A stretch of DNA of 64,000 bases from Gimesia sp. (GCF_040219335.1 NZ_JAVJSQ010000031.1:310001-374000); one strand, 5' to 3'; shown: positions 37,385-47,123, numbered from the stretch's first letter. The notes: generated by a model not told the origin, from the sequence alone. Numbers and translations: made by a program.

Positions 37385-40300
37385 ATGAAGCTCAGCCAGC
37401 GCATCCCTTCATCCTGGATCAGGGGCATTCTGCCCCTGTTGGCATTTCTATCCCTCATCTTTTTCTGCTCGCTCAGTCAGACACGTCTGATCGCAGAAGA
37501 AATTGATCCCGAAGAAGACGACTACCCGCCCGGGTTGCTGGCCACCTACAAAGCCGGCGGAAAAGAGATTCAACGGATCGATGCGGATATCGCCTTCGAC
37601 TGGGGCAAACAGGCGCCGCTGCCACAACTGCCAGATGGAAACTTCACCGCTGACTGGACCAGCCTGATTCTGGTCAAGCAGCCCGGCGAGTATCAGCTCT
37701 CCGCGTACCTCGTTGGCGAAGTCAAAGTCGAAATCGACGGAAAGACCGTCCTGGAAGGCAAACGCGAAACGCCCGGCTGGATTGTCGGTCCCAAATACGA
37801 GCAGAACTTCGGCGAATTCGAACTGCAGGTCTCCTATAAAAAAACGGCTCCCGAGGCCCGCCTGCAACTGTTCTGGTCTTCGAACCTGTTTGGTCTTGAA
37901 CCGGTTCAGTCGAATATTCTCTACCGGGAAGCAGGCAGCCCCGAGGTCGCACAGATCTGGCGGGGACGCACACACTTCGACGCGCATCGCTGCAACCGCT
38001 GTCACCAGCGCTCAGGTCAGGCCACCAGCCCCGCTGCCCCCGACCTGACGCACGTCACCACCGCCCTCAATCCCGCATGGCTCGTCCGCAAAATTCAAAA
38101 TGACGATGCCATCGCCGCCCATGCCAAAATGCCTTTCTTCGGCTTCAACCAGCAGCAAGCCGAATCCATCGCCGCCTATCTTTATGCGAATGCGAAAAAC
38201 GCGTCGCTGAAAAAGATCCCGGCTCCGAAGAAAGATAAAAAAACAAAGCAAGCCCCCACCCGCGATGAAGAACAACGGGCCGGTGAAATCCTCATGCATT
38301 CAGTCGGCTGTCTGGCCTGCCACACCATCGACGGCAAAGGCAATCAGCAGCCCTTCAGCGGCGGCGAATTGAGCAGCATCGGCGATAAACGAAACGAAAC
38401 CTGGCTCTTCAACTGGCTCTCCGATCCCGCGAAGCTCAACAAAGATCATCGCATGCCGGTCGTCAAACTCAGTACCGACGAACGCCGACAGCTCGCATAC
38501 GCTCTCGCGGCCCTCAAACAGGCCAAACTGCCCACGGGCAAAAAACCGACCAGCGACAAACAGACCATTGACGCCGGCCAGAAACTGATCACCCAGGCCC
38601 GCTGCGCCGCCTGCCACACGATCCCCGGTATCGAAAAACCAAACCTGCAGATTTCCGATCTCACGAAACCGGTCACCAACTGGGATAACAGCTGCCTGGC
38701 CGAAAACCCCGATCTCAAACAGGGACGCCCCGCTTACCGCACCATCGATCGTGATGCCGTTAAAGCGTATCTAGCCGCCAGCTATCACGCGCCCTCTCCC
38801 GAAAATGAATTCGATCGCGGTCGCTACGTTCTCGAGCAGCGGAACTGCATCTATTGTCACGAACGGGACCGGCACGAAGGCATCACCCAGATCGCTGGTG
38901 AGATGGCCAAGTTCGATCCTGCCCTCGCCGGACAGAGCGAAGCCATGATTCCCCCCGCCCTGACTGCAGTCGGCGATAAACTCAAACACGAAGCCCTGGC
39001 CGAAGCGGTCAGCGGTCAACAGAAGACACTCCGCATGCCCTGGCTCCGCGTCCGCATGCCCCGTTTCGAACATACCGAGGCCGACAAACAGGCCCTGCTC
39101 GGCTACCTGGTCTCGCACGACCGTGTTCCCGACGACGGCCCCCGGCAGCCCGGATTCATGGTTGAATCGTCAGACAAGGACCGCGCACAACTCCTGATCG
39201 CCGGTCAGACCATCACCGGCGCCAAAGGCTTCAGCTGTATCTCCTGTCACGAACTGGGGGACTACAAACCCCGCAACGTGGCCCTGGGAACCCGTGGTTC
39301 GAACCTGCTCATGCTGGGTAAACGCATGCGGAAAGAATACTTCCTCCGCTGGGTTCACAACCCGCTGCGTATCGTCCCCGGCATGGAAATGCCCGCTCTT
39401 AAGAAGAGCGTCCCCAAAGTCCTGGGCGGCGACATCAACCGTCAGCTGGATGCCATCTGGCTTGGCCTGAATGATCCGGAATTCAAAGTCCCCACGAACC
39501 CCTCCGTCGTGGAACAGTTCTTTACCATCGCTGCCGGCGAACCCGCGCGGATCGTCCGTGATGTCTTCACCAATCCCAAAGAGACCGGCGGCGGATACGT
39601 GCCCCGCGCCTTCGCGGTCGGCTTTGACAACGGGCATAACCTGCTGTTTGACCTCGATCAGTTCTCCCTCGTCCAATGGACACTCGGCGATCTGGCCCGC
39701 CAGCGCACCGAAGGGAAAAGCTGGTACTGGGACATGGCAGGCACACCGATTGTCACCGGCTACAACCGCGGATTCGAATTCGTCCTCGCCAGGTCCGGCA
39801 AGGAACCGCTGCAGGTCGTCTACCCGCATCTCGAAAACGGTAGTGCCGGCACCCTCCGCAGCTATGACTCAGAGGGCAACCGCATCACGCTCAACTACGA
39901 ACTCAATTTCAAAATCGGTGACCAGATCCAGACGGTCGCCGTCACCGAAACCTTCGAGCCGCTCCGCGGTCAGGACAAGGGATCCGGCTGGCAACGGGAC
40001 ATTAAAGCCACGAACCTGCCCACCGGTTACGACCTTTACGTCGGTCGTCCCCGCTTCTCGAAAAGTATCGGCAGCCCGACCATCAGCGATCTCACCCGCC
40101 CCGATGAGAAGTGGCTGCACATCTCCGATAATAATTCGCACGAATACATCAAAGCGACCGGCGGCAAACAGGACCGCGTTGCGCTGACACTCAACTATCT
40201 CTGCGAACTCAAAGTCGATGGCCTCGACGTCAAAATCAAACCCGAGCCGAACCAGACGCTGGAAAAAGTCACCAGCGCTCCCGGCTTCGACGGCGTACGG

Positions 40301-41614
40301 CTCCCCCTCGACCGGGGCATCATGCCAACCGCGATGGCCTGGCGCAACGATGGCACAATGATCTTCACCTCGCTCAAAGGGGACGTCTATCTCGCGAAAG
40401 ACACCAACGGCGACGGCGTGGAAGATGAGATGATCCTCTTCGAAGAAGGTCTCTCCGCTCCGTTCGGCATTGTCGCGGACGGAAGTGACATCATCGTTTC
40501 ACACAAACCCGAAGTCCTCCGGCTTTCCGACACCGATGGTGACGGCCGCGCCGACAAACGGACCATCGTCGCCTCCGGTTGGGGCTTCAACGACAACTAC
40601 CACGACTGGGCCTCCGGCTGCATTCGCGACAGCAAAGGCAATCTCTACATCGGTCTGGGCAGCGATTACGCCCAGATGAAACGCCCCGACGATCAGATTC
40701 ACTGGCGGGGGAAGATCCTCAAGATCACCTATAACGGCAACATCGAAGTCCTGGGGCACGCCTTCCGCTACCCCACCGGCCTCGCCATCAACTCCAAAGA
40801 TGAAATCTTCATCTCCGACCAGCAGGGCGTGCAGAATACGTTTAACGAGATCAACTTTCTGATCCCCGGCAAAGCGTACGGTGTTCCCAGCCAGTCCGAC
40901 CTGCGGAACAAGGAAAACCTCGAAGAAACCCGCGCCGCGATCCAGGTTCCCCATCCCTGGACCCGTAGTGTGAACGGCCTGACCTGTATTCCGAAACAGT
41001 TCTCCTACGCCAGCCTGTTCGATCAGGGACTGGGCTGCGAATACAACAACCGCTTCCTGATCCGCTTCACACAACAGAAAGTCGGCGACTCCGTTCAGGG
41101 AGCCACCTACTACTTCACCCGCGCCGATGTCCCCCCCGATGAGTTCAACTTCACCGGCCCGATGTCGGTCGCCGTCAGTCCCCAAGGGGATATCTACGTC
41201 GGTTCCATCCACGACAGTGGCTGGCTGGGCGGACGCAACACTGGCTCGATCGTCAAATTGACTCCGAACGGTAAACTGCCGAACGGCATCAAAGAACTCC
41301 GTGCGACTCCCGACGGCTTCGAACTCGAATTCTTCTCCCCCGTTGATGCGAAAAAAGCCGCCGATAAAGAGGCCTACACCATCGCCGGCTACACCCGCGT
41401 CTGGAGCGGCAGCTACGCCAGCCCCGACAGCGGCCGGTACAAAGTGGAAGTCCAAGGAGTCAACCTCTCCGACGACCACAAAACGGTCCGCCTCAAGGTC
41501 AACGAACTCAAAGAAAAATTCGTCTACGAAGTCAACTGCCAGCAGATCGGCACCGGAGACGAAAAACTCTTCCCGGTCACCGGTCACTACTCAATGAACC
41601 GGATTCCCGAGTGA
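37385..41614 (+). CDS. Giant exported multiheme protein: PA14-like domain, five c-type hemes, propeller
   Basis: This 1409-residue protein has a signal peptide near residues 10-37. Residues 45-195 are a PA14-like carbohydrate-binding domain (GLLATYKAGGKEIQRIDADI, LILVKQPGEYQLSAYLVGEV). Five CXXCH heme sites follow: CNRCH (about 202), CLACH (309), CAACH (407), CIYCH (488) and CISCH (618). After a domain rich in beta strands, a quinoprotein-like propeller runs from about residue 980 with DTNGDGVED and DTDGDGRAD calcium-loop motifs. This planctomycete layout is thought to serve periplasmic oxidation linked to electron transfer; the substrate is unknown. Its 3' end overlaps the convergent gene at 41577-41614. 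Confidence 0.9.
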   Translation: MKLSQRIPSSWIRGILPLLAFLSLIFFCSLSQTRLIAEEIDPEEDDYPPGLLATYKAGGKEIQRIDADIAFDWGKQAPLPQLPDGNFTADWTSLILVKQPGEYQLSAYLVGEVKVEIDGKTVLEGKRETPGWIVGPKYEQNFGEFELQVSYKKTAPEARLQLFWSSNLFGLEPVQSNILYREAGSPEVAQIWRGRTHFDAHRCNRCHQRSGQATSPAAPDLTHVTTALNPAWLVRKIQNDDAIAAHAKMPFFGFNQQQAESIAAYLYANAKNASLKKIPAPKKDKKTKQAPTRDEEQRAGEILMHSVGCLACHTIDGKGNQQPFSGGELSSIGDKRNETWLFNWLSDPAKLNKDHRMPVVKLSTDERRQLAYALAALKQAKLPTGKKPTSDKQTIDAGQKLITQARCAACHTIPGIEKPNLQISDLTKPVTNWDNSCLAENPDLKQGRPAYRTIDRDAVKAYLAASYHAPSPENEFDRGRYVLEQRNCIYCHERDRHEGITQIAGEMAKFDPALAGQSEAMIPPALTAVGDKLKHEALAEAVSGQQKTLRMPWLRVRMPRFEHTEADKQALLGYLVSHDRVPDDGPRQPGFMVESSDKDRAQLLIAGQTITGAKGFSCISCHELGDYKPRNVALGTRGSNLLMLGKRMRKEYFLRWVHNPLRIVPGMEMPALKKSVPKVLGGDINRQLDAIWLGLNDPEFKVPTNPSVVEQFFTIAAGEPARIVRDVFTNPKETGGGYVPRAFAVGFDNGHNLLFDLDQFSLVQWTLGDLARQRTEGKSWYWDMAGTPIVTGYNRGFEFVLARSGKEPLQVVYPHLENGSAGTLRSYDSEGNRITLNYELNFKIGDQIQTVAVTETFEPLRGQDKGSGWQRDIKATNLPTGYDLYVGRPRFSKSIGSPTISDLTRPDEKWLHISDNNSHEYIKATGGKQDRVALTLNYLCELKVDGLDVKIKPEPNQTLEKVTSAPGFDGVRLPLDRGIMPTAMAWRNDGTMIFTSLKGDVYLAKDTNGDGVEDEMILFEEGLSAPFGIVADGSDIIVSHKPEVLRLSDTDGDGRADKRTIVASGWGFNDNYHDWASGCIRDSKGNLYIGLGSDYAQMKRPDDQIHWRGKILKITYNGNIEVLGHAFRYPTGLAINSKDEIFISDQQGVQNTFNEINFLIPGKAYGVPSQSDLRNKENLEETRAAIQVPHPWTRSVNGLTCIPKQFSYASLFDQGLGCEYNNRFLIRFTQQKVGDSVQGATYYFTRADVPPDEFNFTGPMSVAVSPQGDIYVGSIHDSGWLGGRNTGSIVKLTPNGKLPNGIKELRATPDGFELEFFSPVDAKKAADKEAYTIAGYTRVWSGSYASPDSGRYKVEVQGVNLSDDHKTVRLKVNELKEKFVYEVNCQQIGTGDEKLFPVTGHYSMNRIPE

Positions 41615-42917
41615 TTGGAAACAGATCGGGTATGTTGATTTCCCAGACATTGGGTTGATCCGTAGAAGCAAAGAAACTTGAAGTGGCGAATTGTTTTGTG
41701 CTGAAGCCGTGAAAAGTTCCGTCAATATATTTCAGAGAACTACTATTCTGCATTTCGAGTTGATTCAGTAATTTGTGTTCGATCTCAAAGGCCTTAAATG
41801 GAGATATAAATACACCGCCAAAATGCTGCGTGTAGATTCCCCAATCAATATCATTAAACAACCGAACCACACCAATTTCATTTAATGAATTGATTTCCGA
41901 TAATCTGGAAAGCTCACTTTTCTTAATCAGATATATGGCGGGTGGGCCATACTTTCCCTGGTTGATTCTCTCAAGTGCTCGCCAATCCAACTTCAAAGGA
42001 TCAACAGCTTCAAAAAGCCCCTTTGCCGTTAGGGGACAACGAGTCATCTGGTTATTCTTTACGTCAAACAGAATTACCATTCTATCCTTAGCATCAGTCT
42101 GAGAATGTTTCACAACCCACCCGGTCTGTTCAATAATTCGAATCGCAGCGGTGCGGTTAAAATCACAGAGCAGATAATAATCTTCCCCCTCGGGCATTTC
42201 TCGCCAGTTGACATGTAACTGCATAGCAACCTTTTCGGGCACTCCCAACGGACAGATTATTGCTTGCTCGAAGCTCCGCCCTGGCACTGTTGTAATATTA
42301 AGCGAATCCATCTCCTCACCCCAGGGTGCTTTCAGTGTCAAAAGATAATTCCCCCAGGGCAGCTTTCCGAAATCTAATAGGCCATTTTGGTCACTGACGG
42401 CTTCGACTGTAAATATAGTGTCGTTGCCGTCCCGCTTGGATAACGTTCCTTCAAATCCTGCAGCAGGTTGCCCCTCGCTCCCCTCCTGCACCAACTGAAA
42501 CTCAATCGGCTGCAGTTCTCCCGACGACTCTTCTGCTGACCGCTCCTGTGCCTGTTTGAACTGTTCCAGCATCTGCAGATTAAACGCCCGGCTTTCCTGC
42601 ATCATCGACCAGGCAATCCCCACCACAGCAATACAGCAGACCGCCATCACAGCAGAAATTCCCACAAGAATACGTTGTGACATAATCTTCTCCTTCATCG
42701 CTTCCAGCCAGAGCTGGCGAGCCACTTTGATTGGATCCCCAAACTGTTCCAGTACACGTTTCCGCGCGACCTGCTCGTCCGGATTTTTGAGCAACTCCCG
42801 ATTCAAAGCACATACAAAATGGTCACTGAGTTCATCGATAATATCCTGCCGCAGCGACGACGGTTCGTCGCCCCGTCGCGGTGGAAAGTCTTCTGTACTG
42901 ATCTCAGGCCAGACCAT
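41577..42917 (-). CDS. PadR-linked membrane-anchored paralogue 3 (distal copy)
   Basis: This 446-residue protein is one of three tandem paralogues. Residues 1-78 are a cytoplasmic helical domain of the HAAS/permease-prefix kind (EPSSLRQDIIDELSDHFVCA, ARKRVLEQFGDPIKVARQLW), which is typically encoded next to PadR regulators. A membrane helix (ILVGISAVMAVCCIAVVGIAW) follows at about 80-105. The exported remainder has an FQLVQEGSEGQPAAGFEGTL and LDFGKLPWGNYLLTLKAPWG segment resembling a carboxypeptidase-regulatory (Cna-B-like) beta domain, then a domain of unknown type with YYLLCDFNRTAAIRI and MTRCPLTAKG. It ends inside the 3' end of the convergent cytochrome gene. It probably shares the padR transcript. 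Confidence 0.82.
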   Translation of the reverse strand: MVWPEISTEDFPPRRGDEPSSLRQDIIDELSDHFVCALNRELLKNPDEQVARKRVLEQFGDPIKVARQLWLEAMKEKIMSQRILVGISAVMAVCCIAVVGIAWSMMQESRAFNLQMLEQFKQAQERSAEESSGELQPIEFQLVQEGSEGQPAAGFEGTLSKRDGNDTIFTVEAVSDQNGLLDFGKLPWGNYLLTLKAPWGEEMDSLNITTVPGRSFEQAIICPLGVPEKVAMQLHVNWREMPEGEDYYLLCDFNRTAAIRIIEQTGWVVKHSQTDAKDRMVILFDVKNNQMTRCPLTAKGLFEAVDPLKLDWRALERINQGKYGPPAIYLIKKSELSRLSEINSLNEIGVVRLFNDIDWGIYTQHFGGVFISPFKAFEIEHKLLNQLEMQNSSSLKYIDGTFHGFSTKQFATSSFFASTDQPNVWEINIPDLFPITRESGSLSSDR

Positions 42918-42946
42918 ATGTGTTTAATCTACCTCAGTGAATAATC

Positions 42947-44326
42947 TCAGAGCGATCCCGATAAGTTATGTTCCACCTTTTCAAGGTAAGAACTGGTAAT
43001 CTCTGCTGGTGGAAGTTTGATTTCCCAGACGTTCATTTGACCTGTGTCAGCGGAGAACATGGATTGCTCAGGAAGCTGAATTCCATGGATCTGTTCTATT
43101 CGATGACTGTTCAATGGTCCGTTTAATCGATCCTGCAGTCGCGATCCCAGTTTGAGTTTCTCTGACACATTCACAAAGGCACTATAGCCAGTCCCGATTC
43201 GTACCCTGTTTTCAATCCGCATTGAAGGATTGCTGAAGGGAGCCAGGGTCAGCATGTCAAAAGAAGTGTGGTTTCCCAGCTCTGTAAGATGAGGTAATAG
43301 CGATTTCTGCAGGAGGTAGCAAACAGGCAGATGATACTCACCCTGTCTCAAACGAGTATCTGTCTGAAAGTCTAACTTGTCAAAAGTAGTATCCTGATAA
43401 GTCCCCCTGGCTCCTAAGGGGCAGACTGTGACCCGGTTCTCACTATCGATAAGATAAACTCCGTGATGAGGGTCCTTGGAATCTTGTTCATACATCCAGA
43501 CATGCCCCTGAATACTGCGTCTCCCTTTCAGAACATAGGGAACGGGTTCCCGCCCCTTTGGTGGATATCGAAAATCACAAAGCACCACCCACTCTTTAGC
43601 ATCCAGACCTTCGGGCCAGCGGACTTGAAATTTCACCGGGACTTTTTCAGGCGGACCGTCAGGACAGACGATCGTCTGGGAATAATCGCGCCCCGGGATT
43701 GTCACAAAACTTTTGAGAATCGCAGTTTCATCCCAGGGAGCATGCAGCTTCAGATAGTACTTTCCCCATGGCAGTGGACCAAAATCGAGTTTTCCAGTTT
43801 CATCAACCACAACATCCAGGGAAAACGATTCTGCTTTGCCGTCCTCGTTCGTCAAAGTGCCGGTAAAACCTTTCGCCGGTTTCTGCGGATCCCCCTCCTG
43901 CACCAGTTGAAAACCAATCTGAATCATCCCCTCAGCTTCGTTAGCAGACGGAGAAGCCTGCTGATCCAGCCGCTCAAGCAGTAACAGATTTACCCGTTTA
44001 TTCTGTTGCACCATCGACCAGACCAGCCCCACCGCGATGAAGCCGCACACAGCCATCGCCACAGCGACCCCGGTCAGAATACGTTGTGACATGATCTTCT
44101 CCTTCATCTCATCCAGCCAGAGTTGGCGGGCCACTTTGATGGGATCCCCAAACTGAATTAACACACGCTGTCTGGCGACTTGTTCATCCGGATTTTTTAA
44201 CAACTCCCGATTCAAGGCACACACAAAATGGTCACTGAGTTCATCAATAATATCCTGCCGCAATGACGACGGTTCGTCATCGCGTCGCGCCGGAAAGTCT
44301 TCTGTACTGATCTCAGGCCAGGTCAT
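42947..44326 (-). CDS. PadR-linked membrane-anchored paralogue 2 (middle copy)
   Basis: This 459-residue protein has the same layout as its neighbours. The N-terminal 78 residues are almost identical to copies 1 and 3 (EISTEDFPARRDDEPSSLRQ, FGDPIKVARQLWL). The helix is at about 80-103. The FQLVQEGDPQKPAKGFTGTL and FGPLPWGKYYLKLHAPWDE beta segment is followed by a diverged C-terminal part (VVLCDFRYPPKGREPVPYVL, VTVCPLGARGTYQDTTFDKLDF). It lies 29 bases upstream of copy 3. The divergence in the exported part against constancy in the cytoplasmic part suggests different external ligands read through one internal module. Confidence 0.82.
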   Translation of the reverse strand: MTWPEISTEDFPARRDDEPSSLRQDIIDELSDHFVCALNRELLKNPDEQVARQRVLIQFGDPIKVARQLWLDEMKEKIMSQRILTGVAVAMAVCGFIAVGLVWSMVQQNKRVNLLLLERLDQQASPSANEAEGMIQIGFQLVQEGDPQKPAKGFTGTLTNEDGKAESFSLDVVVDETGKLDFGPLPWGKYYLKLHAPWDETAILKSFVTIPGRDYSQTIVCPDGPPEKVPVKFQVRWPEGLDAKEWVVLCDFRYPPKGREPVPYVLKGRRSIQGHVWMYEQDSKDPHHGVYLIDSENRVTVCPLGARGTYQDTTFDKLDFQTDTRLRQGEYHLPVCYLLQKSLLPHLTELGNHTSFDMLTLAPFSNPSMRIENRVRIGTGYSAFVNVSEKLKLGSRLQDRLNGPLNSHRIEQIHGIQLPEQSMFSADTGQMNVWEIKLPPAEITSSYLEKVEHNLSGSL

Positions 44327-45148
44327 TGTGTGTTTCGGGTATAACTGCTAAATAAAGGGCATTTCTGTTTCTATTGTCAGACAGACGGATTTTTTCTCGA
44401 GGGAATTACTTTTCAAAGGCCTTATCGAGTTCTGACAAATTGATTTCCCAGATGTTCTTCTGATCTGGCTTCGCGGAATAATTCAACGTCTGCTTCAATT
44501 CAAGCCCGGATATTTGTTCGTTTTGAGAAATATAATCCAGCAGTGAGAGGGATTTTTTCGGATCGTAAGTTTCCGCCTGGTCATTAAATGGGATCAATAC
44601 CACTGAGGTGCGAAATTCAGCCCTACTACCTCCAAAAGAATATTCAGACCCCGTGCGCTGCGACGCGCTGGCAGGATTGAATATAAAATTACCAGGACTT
44701 TTATTCGCTACGACAGAATACTGGCTGGTTGTATTCACCTCGTTCAGTCGCGAAAGGTCCTGTTTTCTGACAAGGTACATCACCGGCAGACAATAATTTC
44801 CCTGCAGGAAGTTAACGGCCGGCTTGAATACAATGGAATCCGGACGGATGCTTTCAAACTCCCCTCGCGATGTCAAAGGACACGCACTCACCTGGTTCCT
44901 GGAATCAACCAGATAGACTCCTGAAGGGCTCATGGATTGATCCTGAGTCAGGTTCCAGCTGCAATCGCCCGCCATGCGTGTACTGCTGAAGTAATAATTA
45001 TCGCTTTCCATAACCACTCCCATGCTCCTTGTCTGTCGAAAATCACAGACCAGAACTCTGTCTTCAGGGAGCATTTTTTCTGACAGGTTCACATTAAAGT
45101 GAATAGCAACTTCCCGGGGAGGAGCTGCCGGACAGTTAATTGTCTCTA

Positions 45149-46075
45149 GAGGTAGTTTCAAAACCCAAGATTACGTGAACAGTTTGGTATAGTATTTGTA
45201 CGAGTACCTCCCTCGAAAGGAGGTCTCATTATGACCATGACCCGCGTGTCACGACCTGCCACAGGTCGCAACATTACCGGGTCCAGGACGGAACCAAAAT
45301 CACAACTCTCGGACGAGCAATGGCTTCTGATCAAAGATCTGTTTCCAGAACCACCGGCAAACGCTGCCGGAGGACGGCCCAGGGTGGCTCCCCGCGAGTG
45401 TCTCGAAGGAATCCTTTGGGTATTAAGGACCGGTGCCCGATGGAAAGATTTACCAACATTTTTACCATCTCCCAGCACTTGCTGGCGTCGTTTCAAGGAA
45501 TGGACCGAAGACGGTGTCTTCCTGGAAGCATGGCAGCGATTGCTCGAACATTTCGACCACCGGAAGCTGGTAGTCTGGTCGGAAGCATTCGGGGATGGCA
45601 CATTCTGCCCTGCAAAAAAAGGGGCGCCGATATCGGAAAGACAAAACGGGGAAAGGGAACCAAGCTTATGCTGCTGGTCGACGGAAACGGGCTCCCTCTC
45701 GCTCTGGATCGTTCCAGTGCCTCTCCGGCAGAGGTGAAGCTGATTGAATCCCTGCTGGACCAGCGAGTTTTGCCACGTGACCCCGATCGCCTGATTTATG
45801 ATCGTGCGGCCGACAGCGATCCCCTGCGCACAGAGCTGGCAGAACGGCAGATAGAGTTGATCTGTCCGCATCGCAAAAACCGTGTCAAACCAGCGACGCA
45901 AGACGGGCGTGCTTTGCGACGATATCGACGCCGCTGGAAAGTCGAACGTACCATCAGCTGGTTGTTCAACTTTCGTCGCCTGGTAATACGATATGAACGA
46001 TACAGTCATTTGTTTTTAGGATTCGCACAACTCGCGTGCGTGTTCACCTTACTTAATAAGTTATGAAACCACTTC
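45149..46075 (+). mobile_element. Complete IS5-family insertion sequence (IS427-like), 927 bp
   Basis: The left end reads GAGGTAGTTTCAAAACC and the reverse complement of the right end reads GAAGTGGTTTCATAACT, giving imperfect inverted repeats of about 16 bases. TA flanks it on both sides (45147-45148 and 46076-46077), the target duplication. Between the ends is one transposase gene in two overlapping frames. The element points opposite to the gene it interrupts. Family assignment rests on the transposase motifs and the -1 frameshift layout; the exact IS name would need a database. Confidence 0.93.
45231..46066 (+). CDS. IS5-family transposase made by -1 ribosomal frameshift
   Basis: Frame A starts at the ATG at 45231 behind a strong Shine-Dalgarno AAAGGAGG and encodes the DUF4096-type N-terminal domain (LSDEQWLLIKDLFPEP, GRPRVAPRECLEGILWVLRTGARWKDLP). 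At 45614-45620 it meets the slippery A-AAA-AAA followed by GGGG. Shifting -1 there turns PAKKGAP into CKKRGAD and continues as GKTKRGKGTKLMLLVDGNGLPLA, LIYDRAADSDPLR and the C-terminal RRWKVERTISWLFNFRRLVIRYER, the DDE core with the conserved W-x-V-E-R-T block. The fused product is about 278 residues. Without the shift, frame A ends at 45737. All catalytic blocks appear intact, so it may still be active. Confidence 0.92.
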
Positions 46076-46790
46076 TAAGTAATCTCGTCCCGGGATAATG
46101 GTCACTTGTGATTTGTGGTATGATTCATTCCAGGGAGAATACACATATAAATAATACGTTCCCCAAGGCAACTTCCCAAAATCAAGCCTGCCTTCTTCAT
46201 TGCTGACCGCTTCAATGGAAAAGGGGTCTGTCTTGCCACCAGATTTCGTCAAGGTCCCCTTAAATCCAACCGCCGGTTTTTGATCGTTTTGACCTTCAAT
46301 CAGTTGGAACGAAACCTGATTCATCCCTATCCCGGAAGTATTCACGAGAGAACTTTGATTCTGGTTGATCGTCTCCAGTTGTTTCAGAATCTGCTGATCG
46401 ACATCGCCTGTCGTCACCGGCACTGGTCGATCTGCAATCGCAGTGAGCTGTTCCAGCATCCGGGCATTGACGGTCTGACTCTCTTTGATCAACAGCCAGG
46501 AAAAGACGACCACTGCAATACAGCACGCCGCCATCACCACCGAGACCCCGGTCATTATTCGTTGTGACATGATTCTCTCCTTCATCGCTTCCAGCCAGAG
46601 CTGGCGGGCAATTTTGATTGGATCGCCAAACTGATTTAAGACACGCTGTCTGGCGATCTTTTCATTCGGATTTTTCAACAGTTCCCGGTTCAGAGCACAC
46701 GCAAAATGGTCGCTGAGTTCATCGATAATATCCTGCCGCAATGAAGACGGTTCATCATCGCGTCGCGGCGGAAAGTCTTCGATACTAAGC

Positions 46791-47123
46791 TCAGGCCAGG
46801 CCACTTTCTGCTCCCAGAATCCGGTCTACGGCGGATGAGAACTGTTTCCACTCCTGACGCTTCTCGTTCAGAACTTTCTGCCCCTGCGTCGTCAGCTCGT
46901 AATACTTACGCCGACGACCATCGACTTCACGCCAGAATGATTTCAGCAGCTTCTTTCGCTGCAACTTGTGTAACGCTGGATACAGGCTCCCCTCTTTCAG
47001 CTCAAACTCCTGAGCCGATCGATTCGTCACCTGTTGCGTAATTTCGTAACCATACGTGGGCCCCTCGGAAACCAGTTCCAGAATGAGCATCTCCAGCGTG
47101 CCTGCAAATAACTGAGGATTCAT
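46791..47123 (-). CDS. PadR-family transcriptional regulator
   Basis: This is a 110-residue winged-helix regulator. The ATG at 47123 (MNPQLFAGTLEMLILELVSEG) is preferred over 47138 because GGGAGAAAG lies directly upstream. Family blocks: TLEMLILELVSEGPTYGYEI, FELKEGSLYPALHKLQRKKLL and RRRKYYELTTQG, then a short C-terminal helix. PadR proteins of this size (subfamily 2) dimerise and often repress their own operon, here including the membrane-anchored paralogues that carry the HAAS-like partner domain. Its stop overlaps the start of paralogue 1 by 14 bases. A likely operator lies upstream. Confidence 0.94.
   Translation of the reverse strand: MNPQLFAGTLEMLILELVSEGPTYGYEITQQVTNRSAQEFELKEGSLYPALHKLQRKKLLKSFWREVDGRRRKYYELTTQGQKVLNEKRQEWKQFSSAVDRILGAESGLA

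Larger units (their letters stand above)
44406..46804 (-). pseudogene. PadR-linked paralogue 1 (proximal copy), split by an IS5-family element
   Basis: The 5' part (46804 back to 46078) encodes the conserved cytoplasmic domain, the helix, and the beta segment ending IIPGRDYLE; it then runs into the insertion and stops after V-V-S. The 3' part (45148 down to 44406) resumes with T-I-N-C-P and continues to KDIWEINLSELDKAFEK-like residues matching the other copies. Removing the element plus one TA repeat rejoins the frame as GRDY-L-E-TINCP with no other disabling change, so the break is recent. The start ATG overlaps the end of padR by 14 bases, implying coupling. The residual ORF at 44406-45161 uses an ATG inside the IS. 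Confidence 0.93.

Noticed and set aside
40499-41587. 362-codon leftward frame antisense to the five-heme protein
   Set aside because: Val/Gly/Asp-rich shadow of a gene with clear propeller motifs.
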